Source of the DNA: Beroe forskalii | Lineage: Eukaryota > Ctenophora > Nuda > Beroida > Beroidae | NCBI GenBank assembly: GCA_011033025.1 | Contig: WFMF01000036.1 | Coordinates: forward strand, 558,001-622,000 | DNA: 64,000 nt | Reading direction: 5' to 3' | Shown here: positions 1 through 10,800 of the stretch, one piece after another | How the letters are laid out: each line of letters begins with the position of its first letter | Numbering within the stretch: position 1 is the first letter of the stretch | Made by a program: the position numbers and the translations under genes | Notes under the pieces: generated by a model | Database searches by the model: none | What the model saw: the letters and a program-made list of their open reading frames with translations, nothing else | What the model was told of the DNA's origin: nothing

Positions 1-352
1 GTTGCCAATTGGAAGGATAGTCTTCGGACTAATTAATTAATTTTACAAGTTAATGGTTTACATTGCCAATTGGAAGGAAAGTCTTCGGACTAATTAATTA
101 ATTTTAACTGTTAATTGTTTACAGATCGGTCAGTTTGAAATGTGCTTTTGTTATTTCGTTGCCAATTGGAAGGAAAGTCCTTGGACTAATTTATAATTAA
201 TTTTACAAGTTAATGGTTTACAGATGGGTCAATTTGAAATGTGCTTTTGTTGCTTCGTTGCCACTTTGAAGGATAGTCTTCGGACTAATTAATTAATTTT
301 AACTGTTGATGGTTTACAAGTGGATCACTTTGAAATGAGCCGTTTGTTATTT
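1..352. repeat. Tandem repeat, ~97-bp unit, 3.6 copies
   Basis: Units start near 61, 158 and 257, with a shortened copy at 1-60. Each begins with a form of GTTGCCAATTGGAAGGA, continues through an AATTAATTAATTTTA tract and ends near GAAATGTGCTTTTGTT. Copies differ by a few substitutions. The array is cut by the window edge, so its full length is unknown. No coding potential is seen. Confidence 0.9.
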
Positions 353-1323
353 AGGTAGTAGACAATTATCAACTAACGTACGAACTACGAAGGAGCGTCT
401 GCTTGGCGATAAAAGATCTGAAAAGCGTTCTCATAGTTACTTATAACAAAAGATCCAATTAATTTTGTCACGGAAAAATTAAACTCGAAGAGCTCTATAC
501 TGGTATACTGGAAAGTGGAAATTCTTCTCAGAAACAATCAAAATAAATGAAAGAAAGTTGGAATGCTAGAATTAATGTTTCATGATGCAATGTAACAACG
601 AAATGGCTTCCTTTCAATGTGTCTAAACGTGTCCATTTCTACTAATGGCCCATGCTACGTATTGCCTATACATGTTCGAAGCACGGTCCAACCAAACCCC
701 CCCCCCCCCCGTATGTACCCTTCTATTGCCCAATCTAGGTTAAAATTATACAAATATCATAGTATCAAGCATGCCCTGTGCCCCATGCATAGTGAATGCC
801 CTACCATACTCCAACTATGCCCGGAGCTTTGTTTCAGCTATCTAACTTTGCGCTTTTATGCCTCAAAAATGTCCCAACTATACGTCATCAACATGACCGA
901 GTTACAACAGATCCCCATCAATCCAATGTCTTATCCATAGAGGTGTATGGGTATACTAAAAACATAACAAAATACAGCATATCGATTTTCCAATTCAAGG
1001 ATTGACATAGGAGGCGAAGAGACTAAACTGTGAATCATCAGCGGTTACCCTACAGTTGTAAGGTTTCCCTGCCATCTGCAATGCAGGTGTCCCATCAGCA
1101 GGTGGCAAAGGGAAACGGAGGGGTTTTGGCCTATCGTATCCCTCACAACTGCAAGGCTGGGCAACCCAGGACTCCGGAATCCTGAGCAACACAGTTTAGA
1201 GGGAAGGGAGAGGAAAGAGAAAGAGTTCAGTAGAGGTAAATGATCAATGAGTGCTAAAATCGCGTGAAACAAAGGATAAGATTTGTTCTCAGAATAAAAT
1301 ATGTGAAATAATTTCAAACATAC
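353..1323. other. Intergenic or unresolved 3' part of the PLCXD gene
   Basis: I see no convincing exon here. A poly-C run lies near 697-710. The missing C-terminal exons of the PLCXD gene to the right would be expected on the minus strand in or beyond this stretch. A reading frame near 1044-1190 follows a plausible acceptor, but the frame-compatible reading stops after about a dozen codons and shows no family similarity. Confidence 0.5.
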
Positions 1324-4138
1324 CGCTGAATTTGTCCCATATCTTGGCACTGGGCAAAGCATGTCTGGAAACTCCTCTTCAAACATAGTGAGCATTCTTG
1401 CTACATCTTCTTCCTGACACCTTGAAGTTTAAGTTTTCAATTCTACTGTACGCAAAGAATGAGAACTCTACACAAACTACTGTCTTACTGTTACCAATTT
1501 ATTTTTCTCCCCCAATCGCTTTTTTATTAAATATACAGACGCTTTTACTAACAGCACTGCGCTGCAGATTTGGAAATTGGAAAGGAGTTAGGAGACATGA
1601 ATTCAAAATTCGAAACACAAACAGGCTACTTTTAATGATTTAACGCACTGGTAAATGTGATTCACGTCGATAATGACGACTTCAGTAGGGTGACTCAGGA
1701 CAAACTCAGCAATGGCTTTGATCTCGTCTTTAAAAGCTGCAGCTTCAAAACCATGGACCAAGACGAACTCATTGGTATCCGTGTCTAGAAACACTCTAAG
1801 GTCAATGTAGCGAACTCCCATTCTCAGCTGAACCTGGATAAAGAGGATAATAAATTTAAACAATCCTCATCATTAATAAGATTATAACAATCATCAGTAA
1901 TACTGCAGTTGTAATTTCTGTAAGTCTGTAATTGAAGGTGGGTACGAAGTTCAAAACTTGACAACTTTACTTAGAATAACAATCATGAAAATATGAGACA
2001 ACATGGCACCCCTGGAAAATTCTTGGAAGGGAAGAGGACCTACGTAAGATTTTCTAAAAAATTTGAGCATCGAAACGAAGTATAAAATTAAGTGAACAGT
2101 TATGAAATGCGTTCAAATTTATACCTATTTCACTTTAATTTAAATAAACAAAAACGTGATTTTATTAATTGTATTTTACGTAATATTTAAAGAATTAGCA
2201 CTCAGAAATCTGTGTTATGGCATCTATGAAAAATATGTACTTAACTCGAATGGGAATCGGAAAGTATGCAAAAAAAGGTTCATATCCAGTCTCTAAAAAT
2301 GCAAATAAGTGGTATAAAATCTAATCATATAATTTTTTCCTGTTCCCAATCGCGTTTTTGTTTTACAAAAAGGCATTGAGAAAAGGTTAGCAGAGATCGT
2401 GTATTTTGGGGGTTGTGTGTATACTACCTTTACGCGTACTGTTAAATCTGAAATAGGTGGTGCTGCGCGCGACCATATGTCGTTGGTGGTGGTGGTTGGT
2501 GGTACACTTTCAAGCATCCAACTGCTCCTTTATAATATCACTCGCGTCAGAGTAGCTTGGTGTAGTGGCATCCTTTGCATTGTGGGTTGCAGCTAGCTAT
2601 TACAGCGTTGTAAATATTTGAGTTCAATGCTCTGCTCTGTTTATTCTGATGTTGAAATTAATTCTCTCTCAAAAATTTAACAATTCTTAAAAATGAAATC
2701 AAAACTTAATCAATTTTCAAGGAATCAATCAAATAATTGATTGGATTTCAATCACATACTCATTTGGCTTTCTTTAAGTAGCGGGCAATTCGGGCAATTT
2801 ACAATGGGCAGTATTAGTGCAATCAGTTATGAATGATCTAAAGAGGAAAGAAAGACATGAGAGTTTGTCTCGGTCGCGGTCCAATATTGATAATAATGAT
2901 ATACCTATCTGAATCTTTTATCTTAATCTTGTTCAGTAAATATTATATTGTGTATCTCAATCTTGAAAAACAATTAAGGCGGGGTAAAACGATAAAGAAC
3001 ACTGCATCAGTTTGATATCTGCAACGCAACACATAAGAAAACGTAACGTGTAAGAAAAACGGTGATCGTAGTTATGAAATTCTGAACGGCGCGCAACTAA
3101 ACGAATCTTCAAAGAGTTCTACGAAATGGCAGGAAAACGCGCGTGAACATTTGGCACGTGGAACGAAATCGCCCACGTGATATTTTTATCTGCGCGCGTC
3201 AATTCAAACTATTAGGAGAGGGAAATAATATATAGGGAAATAATATATAGCGCCTGCATAACAACGAAGATTTATTAAATTGATTCAATGATGTGAGTAT
3301 TGCGATGTGACACTAATTGATAGAAGAAGCGCGATTGTATCATGATTTGGATGGTCACTTTTATGCTTTATCATCAACTCATCATGTCAGTACCTAAATA
3401 AGTCGGACAACGATTGTCGATAAAATGACAGCATGTTTTAATACCAGCTCCAGGGAACAGGAAATTAAGCGCCTGCATACGGGAACAACGGGCACAAGAA
3501 ATGAGCCTGCAGGCACATTTCTTGTTTATTTATGATAGAGAGCTACAAGATTAAGGATCATTACAAAGTAATGGTTACCGATATTGAGTTGGGCTGAGTC
3601 TTAGACCAAGGAGCTCCAACAATGTCAACAATGGGATTAAGGCATGAGCCTAGGTCAGGTAGCAAATATGTCCTCCTGCAACAAAAGCATTTACCTATTT
3701 TAGTTCACAGTTCAATAAAATAAGATACAATAATTTACCTCAAAAACACAACTAGCAATTTCATGAAATAGTAAAGAGATCATAGTAAAGAGATCATAGA
3801 ATAAAGCCTTCAATACAGTTTGATCCATAATAGTATAATGTTGATCACAGTATGAAAAAATATCCAGGATGAACTACCGTTCATACTTACTTTGAATGGT
3901 TTGTAATGCAGTAACTTCCAGAGTCATGAGATCCAGGAATCACTATTTCACTCAATTTCTTATCTTGAATGGTATCTTGCAAGCATCCCATCCAGCATTC
4001 AAGATCCATCCCATTCCCTTCTAAACCTAGATCAATAGGATTAATGATTATGTTGAATTGCTCTGATACATCTAATGAGGGATTCACTAACAAAAGGGAG
4101 CATGTGGGACAGACAAAAAGTTGTTGGAAATCAGTCAT
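1324..4138 (-). CDS. PI-PLC X domain protein (PLCXD family), 3' end unresolved
   Basis: Exons on the minus strand: 4138-3891, 3675-3579, 1833-1649, 1420-1324. Phases 2, 0, 2, 0 join in frame. Seen: IVIPGSHDSGSY (His about residue 71) and VRYIDLRV followed by FVLVHGF (His about 142), the two histidines expected of the X-box barrel; then HPTEVVIIDVNH and FPDMLCP, both typical of the family. Members resemble the catalytic half of bacterial phosphatidylinositol phospholipase C and lack PH, EF-hand and C2 domains; the substrate here is inferred. Translation may start at the first Met or at MDLECWMG (residue 44), which fits the usual short N-terminus better. After 1324 the family normally has about 120 more residues; I could not place them, so the gene is either split by further introns or truncated. 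Confidence 0.85.
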
Positions 4139-4881
4139 TTATCATTTTTAAATTGATCTAAGTTTTTCTATCATTAAAATGAAAGTTATATTCATACTAC
4201 TATACTATGATAAGTACATATTTTGGTTGTGTTTAAGTTTGTTTGCAGTGGTTAAGTGTTCCCATTTCCCTATCCCAGAACCTATGATAGGAAAAAGACA
4301 GTGACAGTTGTAATGCAGCAAGTGCTGCTTATAACAGGCTGAGACAAAAAATACTACACTGCCACTCATAAAACACAATCATTTGAGCCCCAGTAGCTCT
4401 GTCACTTTTTCCTAATTGTCCCAAATGTCCCATTTGTCCCCAATGTCCCTTTCATAGTTCTTTTAAATTTAGATGTTATGGATATTGATTTAACTGCTAA
4501 TATGCAAGTTCTCAAACAAAATTGTTCATAGAATTGTTCACAAATCTTCACAGACAAAGACTTGTTTAAATAATGCTTTATTTTATACAGGCTAGAATTA
4601 GAATGCTGGCCAACCTAAGGGTAGATAGGAAATGAAATTGAAGTGTCAATGATGGACAAAAGTGTTTGGCATTTGCATATTAGCAGTGGACATAACTGAG
4701 TTCTCACACCAACTAGTCAACAAAAATAAATAATTGTCCAACTCACTTTGAAATCTGTTTCCCATAATTTCAGAAAATTAAATTTCACACCAGAATAAAA
4801 TCCCATGTTTTAGCAAACAACATATACAGTTTGGAACAATATGATACCTTTATGTTTAACAGGGTCCTTCTTGATTCATTT
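4139..4881. other. Intergenic, no feature seen
   Basis: AT-rich DNA between two minus-strand genes. It would hold the promoter of the PLCXD gene and the 3' UTR of the upstream gene. I see no repeats or reading frames worth reporting. Confidence 0.6.
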
Positions 4882-5942
4882 TCATCTATTCTTATCATCC
4901 AAAGCACCTTTTGATATCCAGCTTTTGGTCTTAGTCCAAGAGGTTTTTATTTTACTTTCCTTAACTTCTAGTTCAAGCTGCTGATCCAAATTTTCAATGA
5001 TGGACTCCTCTACATCTTGCATTTCAGCAATGTACTTGCCATATTTGAGGAGATCTCTTTCAGTTGTGTCAGAGCTAGTGGTAGACTTAACATTTTCTGA
5101 TACTTCATCTTGATAGGGGATAGCAACCCCACATTCTGAAACTCTAATAGGATCACCTGATTTTGCATATAAAACTTCTACTCTCTCTGCTGGATTCCCA
5201 TTTATGTCTAAAAGTGTTAACTCTTCCAAATTAATCTTTTGAAGAATGGATTGATGAGATGGATCTTCACTAGACTTTCTAGACTCAGGAGGTATTTCTT
5301 CTAATTTCATATTAATATTGCTTAGCTTAGCATATTTTCCATCATCACTGAGCCATATTACTCTGCCATCTGTAGCAGCATGTTTAGGGGCTTTTTGCCA
5401 TCTACAAATATCATTTATTTCAATATACCGAAAGGGTTTGGAATTAGGACCATCCTTATAAATCTCTTCCCTCACTTTATCTCTATTGACAAATGTCTTC
5501 CCCACATATCTCCAATTAAGCATAGCAGCTCCAACATTTGCTTTTCTTATCATCCTGCAGTTAATTAGATTTAAGGTTTGGCATGCAGCATAAATCTTGT
5601 TTCACTTGAATTGAATTGAAAATAATTTTCACAGTACAATTACAGTAAAAATTAGTTTCAATTCAAGTCAAGTGCTTCACCTACATTTCAGTACTTTCCT
5701 TATCCATACCTTTGAAAAGCTTGTGCATGTATGATATGTGTACAAATGCTTCACACATCATTGATGCAAGTTTATCCTTCTCAATAGCTTTTAAGTTGTC
5801 AACAGTCAATTCTTTTGAGCTTGTACATCCGAACACCTTCAGTTTTTTCTGTAGCCACATACCCCACATTTCCTGCATGGTCATCCATAGCACAATCCAT
5901 TGCACAATGTAGAACTCAGAAATCAGAAGTGAGGGCAAGTTA
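4882..5942 (-). CDS. Unrecognised protein, two exons, 5' end missing
   Basis: Exon 5942-5685 follows acceptor CTCTCAG and ends at donor GTAGGT in phase 2. Exon 5554-4882 begins after AACTGCAG and ends at TAG. The join keeps the frame and gives about 309 residues. The first part has a hydrophobic, Trp/Met-rich stretch (near VQWIVLWMTMQEMWGMW), then a charged helical region; the last 220 residues are hydrophilic and acidic, ending in a basic, Trp-containing tail (TSWTKTKSWISKG). I do not recognise the family. No start codon is visible at the 5' end, so upstream exons are expected between 5943 and about 6700. A frame near 5990-6055 (DEYPQIEKLCCLLELDYYLH) may belong to it but could not be joined cleanly. 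A decayed mobile-element gene cannot be excluded. Confidence 0.55.
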
Positions 5943-7060
5943 CTGAGAGCATTAAAGGGAGGATGCCATTCAACATTACTTGATGTAGATAATAATCAAG
6001 CTCAAGCAGACAACACAGCTTTTCAATTTGCGGATATTCATCTGTCTAAATATACCACATGCTTTACTTTAGAGTATTCTGTATCTGTATAGTAACAGAG
6101 TAAATATATAGTTCATCTAACTAAACTAGATCATCAAGCCAAGATTGGAGTAAATCCCTTAAGAAGAATAGCAATGACTTTATAATGTAACCATTCATAT
6201 TATTCGATAATGAAATGAGATCAAAATGAAATATACCCACTGTAATAAGCACCGAAATGACATCAAAGTCAATTAACTAACTGAGTTAGACCTGGGAATG
6301 TCTTAAGAAGCAGCTTGACCTTGGTAAACAGTAAAGAAGCAAGTTTTGTGGTTCTAAAGTCAATAATCTACACCTTTATTTTTTGTACATAAGTTGAATA
6401 ATTTCTCCAGTATGTACTGTTAAGAGAGTACAACTTTTAACTTTTCAATGAATATGATTTAAAATTCTATTTTTATGCCTCTTTTGGTAGCCTCGTTAAC
6501 AGTCCCAGTAATTGACTGAGTGCTTTCCTTCGGCACAGTCAAGATTCAAGAAACTTCTTCATATAGATTATTGAAAATATATTGTCGTACATGTGCTGTA
6601 AAACTTATATCAAAATCAAATTCAAATTCGATTGTATACAGAATTAGTGCAGATATTTTTACCTAGCGCCTAAATATTTTAACACTTACGCGTCGAGTAA
6701 AATCGTAACTTTTGTGCGCGGCGCGCCAAAGAATCTGAAATTTTGTAGTGCCCATGCCAGTTATGAAAATTGAAATTATGAATTCAGATTAGAATTGGAT
6801 CTTATGCAAATAAATTGCGGACGCGGAAAACGATGACGTAAAATTTGTTTGTCGGGCGTTGCCAGACCCCTCGCGCGCGCGCCACGACTCGCAGACAAAA
6901 ATTTGTCGCATAAAAATGACTAAATGAGATTAAATGTACGTAATGACCCTGCAATTTCAGCCGTCGCGCGCGCTCGTGCTTCTGAGCCGCGCACGCGCAC
7001 TTTACGCGCAAAATTTCGATTGTGTCTAGTCGGATCCTTTTGCCAGGCGTTCAGGTACGT
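5943..7060. other. Intergenic, CG-rich patches near the right end
   Basis: No gene is supported. 6700-7020 contains CG-alternating patches (GCGCGGCGCGCC near 6716 and CTCGCGCGCGCGCC near 6870) next to ACTCGCAGAC. The same block recurs near 7320 and, on the other strand, near 58655-58705, so it belongs to a dispersed repeat. Confidence 0.5.
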
Positions 7061-7295
7061 CTCCCATGTAAACGGGAGCCTTCATTATCTATGACAATGA
7101 CGTCACTCAGAAAAATATAATTAAGCGCACCTAGCGCTTTAAGCATTAGGGTTAGGGTTCTGATTAGGGTCAGGATTTGTTAGGTTCAGGGTTGGGATTA
7201 AGGTTAGGGTTTTGGTTAGGGCAATGGTTAGGTTTAGGATACAGAAAAATTGACGTTTAGATCTGTGACGTCACTCAGAGCCGTTTATATGGGAG
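7061..7295. mobile_element. MITE with degenerate TTAGGG-like core, copy 1
   Basis: The ends form an imperfect terminal inverted repeat: CTCCCATGTAAACGG at 7061 and CCGTTTATATGGGAG at 7281-7295. Just inside each end lies TGACGTCACTCAGA/G. The core (7145-7240) is a degenerate series of GGTTAGGGTT-like words. A second copy in inverse orientation lies at 61514-61741. No coding capacity; a non-autonomous DNA element is inferred. Confidence 0.7.
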
Positions 7296-7652
7296 AGATA
7301 CCGGCGTTCATGCCTGGCCCCCTCGCGCGCGCCCCGACTCGCAGAGACGGGGAAAAAAAGATGGAGCAGACAACGTCTGGTCGTAGGATGTTACCCTACC
7401 CTCGCGCGCGGCGCAACGTTCCACATTGCGACGTCACTTTGCGCCTTCCGAAGAAAGTCAGAAGAAAGGGACGGACATCGCCCGTCGAACGTCTGGCAAT
7501 GCGAGATTAGGAAGATGTAACCCTACCTTGCATCCTTAGATAAGTGCAACACTGGGAAATTTGGTGGGTCGTATTGCATTTCAATATTTCATTTACAATT
7601 TACATACGTTGTGCGTGCGCGCACAACTACAACCTAAAACTACGTGTTTACT

Positions 7653-7658
7653 TTTATT
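7653..7658 (-). promoter_or_regulatory. Candidate poly(A) signal of TPP1
   Basis: AATAAA on the minus strand about 195 nt downstream of the TPP1 stop codon. Position is plausible for a 3' UTR end; assigned by motif only. Confidence 0.4.
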
Positions 7659-7852
7659 TTAGCAAATTGAAATCATAAATATTGAAAATGGAAAATGATA
7701 CATCAAACGATACGGAAATTGCAAACCATCATGATCCACCCAAAATCTAAAAATATCGAACTCGAAGCAAAATATCGGAAAGAAATTAACATTAAGTTGA
7801 TAACATAAGCAGATTCGCATATTTTCAACACTGACACAACTTTATATTAGGT

Positions 7853-10800
7853 TCAGGACAGTACTACCTCCAGGAGCTTGCTAAAGTCCGGAGTTCCCAT
7901 TCCAGTGACAGGATCCCATCCTTCAGCCACATTATAACCCTCCAAAGGATCAAGCCAACAAGCCTCGCTGTTCGTCCCCGAAGTGATATCGGTAAACGCG
8001 TCTCTGTGCCGGTAAATGAAGGGGTTGAGGAAGCCCAGCACAGGCTTCCCGGCAGCCAGCCGAGCGTCGTTGAGCAGCGCGAAGATGCCGGCCACCGTGG
8101 GAGTGGCGGCAGAGGTTCCGGCTACGTTCATAACGAATCTGTTGATTATAATCCAGAAGTTGTCTGACATCGCTGCAAGGTCAGGGAAGGCTCTTTTGGT
8201 GGCATCGAAGTGTTTGGGGTCTGGGAGCTTGCTTGTGTTCAGGTAATGTGCAACTGATTCTTTCTGAAAATTAAGTTCTATAGAGCGACTATAAATTCCT
8301 TTTTTGAGATACTGATAGATTTGAAAAAATGAAAATCAATAAATTTTCATCCGAATTTAACACGTTTAAGCACGTGCTTAAACATTAAACTCGTGCTTAA
8401 ATTCGGACATAAAGGTATCAGCCCAATTATATTAACTGCTTTGAATTTCAACAATTGAACACTGCAGAGTGCGATTTTTGAAACTCAAATATTTTCACTG
8501 AATAAATTTCGTATCAAAATTCAAAAGCAGTATTTGTTCAGCTTTCAGGGGGAGGGGCCTACGAAGGCCAAGACGGCCCCAGGAGATCTGGACAACAGAT
8601 TCTTTCTGGTATTTGGGCATCTTGAACAGAGCACTGAACCCGCCCCCCGAGATGTCGTTTGCTTGCTCGTTATCGTCACTGAACATGCTCGTGAACCTGG
8701 TGCCGCCCACGGCCGTCACGAAGGGGGAGGTGGCTGGGAACTCTGGCTCAAAAGTCACAGACCCGTCCTCAGATCTGAAATGAAATAAAAGTCACAGACC
8801 CGTCCTCAGATCTGAAATGAAATAAAGGTCACGGACCCGTTCTCAGATCAGAAATGAAGTAAAGGTCAGTGGTCACAGACCCGTCCTCAGATCTGAAATG
8901 AAATAAAGGTCACGGACCGTCCTCAGATCTGAAATGAAATAAAGGTCACAGACCCGTCCTGAGAGATCTGAAATGAAATAAGGGTCACGGAACCGTCCTC
9001 AGAAGTGAAGGTCATGGACCTGTCCTCCGATCTGGAATACCCAGAATAAAGGTCACGGGACCCTCCTTAGATCTGAACATTAAGCAAAGGTCAGGGGACA
9101 GTGAACCCTCCTAAAACCTTAACATTAAGTGAAGGTTAGTGGACAGTGTCCCATCTTCAGATCTGAACATTTCAAGAAAACTTCCATTAAATCTACAGTA
9201 AGAGATGGCTATCACTCCAAATAACGAATGATAGAAAAAGCCCCCCCCCCTGTATACCTGTAGCAGCCGGCACCGCCGTCCCCACTAGCGAAGAGGATGC
9301 TGATACCCCGGACACCAGCCTTCTGGAACTCCTTGTTAATCCGCTGCATGTACTCCACAGAGAGACTCCTCTCATAGTCACCGTAACTCACACTGAGAAC
9401 AGAGGGGGTGTTCTTAAAGTGAAAACAAAGGGGGTCTTCTTACAGGGAAAACGTAGGGGATCTTCTTACAGTGAAAACAAAGGGGATCTTCTTACAGTGA
9501 AAACAAAGGGGATCTTCTTACAGTGAAAACAAAGGGGATCTTCTTACAGTGAAAACAAAAGGGATCTTCTTGCGGTGAAAACAAAGGGGATCTTCTTACA
9601 GTGAAAACAAAGGGGGTCTTCTTGCGGTGAAAACACAGGGGATCTTCTTACAGTGAAAACAAAGGGGGTCTTTTTACGGTGAAATCAAAGGGGATCTTCT
9701 TACAGTGAAAACAAAGGGGGTCTTTTTACGGTGAAATCAAAGGGGATCTTCTTACAGTGAAAACAAAGGGATCTTCTTACACTGAAAACAAAGGGGGGTC
9801 TTCTTGCGGTGAAAACAAAGGGGATCTTCTTACATTGCTGAAAACAAAGGGGATCTTGAAGATGTATGGCACAGTGATGTTACTGCTGAGGTGTAACATT
9901 ACCTGAAGATGTATGGCACAGTGATGTTACTACTGAGGTGTAACATTACCTGAAGATGTATGGCACAGTGATGTTACTGCTGAGGTGTAACATTTCCTGA
10001 AGATGTATGGCACAGTGATGTTACTAATGAGGTGTAACATTACCTAAAGATGTATGGCACAGTGGTGTTACTGCTGAGGTCTAACATTACCTGAAGATGT
10101 ATGGCACAGTGATGTTACTACTGAGGTGTAACATTACCTGAAGATGTATGGCACAGTGATGTTACTGCTGAGGTGTAACATTACCTGAAGATGTATGGCA
10201 CAGTGATGTTACTGCTGAGGTGTAACATTACCTGAAGATGTATGGCACAGTGGTGTTACTGCTGAGGTGTAACATTACCTGAACATGTATGACACAGTGA
10301 TGTTTCTGCTGAGGTGTAACATTACCTGAAGATGTATGGCACAGTGGTGTTACTGCTGAGGTGTAACATTACCTGAAGATGTATGGCACAGTGATGTTAC
10401 TGCTGAGGTGTAACATTACCTGAAGATGTAAGGCACAGTGGTGTTACTACTGAGGTGTAACATTACCTGAAGATGTATGGCACAGTGATGTTACTGCTGA
10501 GGTGTAACATTACCTGAAGATGTATGGCACAGTGATGTTACTACTGAGGTGTAACATTACCTGAAGATGTATGGCACAGTGGTGTTACTACTGAGGTGTA
10601 ACATTACCTGAAGATGTATGGCACAGTGATGTTACTACTAAGGTGTAACATTACCTGAAGATGTATGGCACAGTGGTGTTACTACTGAGGTGTAACATTA
10701 CCTGAAGATGTATGGCACAGTGGTGTTACTGCTGAGGTGTAACATTACCTGAAGATGTATGGCACAGTGATGTTACTACTGAGGTGTAACATTACCTGAA

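Noticed and set aside
617-1005. Open frames of 69-107 codons
   Set aside because: No similarity, overlapping frames, poly-C inside, no splice context.
7145-7240. Interstitial telomere
   Set aside because: The GGGTTAGG words are too degenerate, and the block is bounded by TIRs with a second copy elsewhere; a MITE explains it better.
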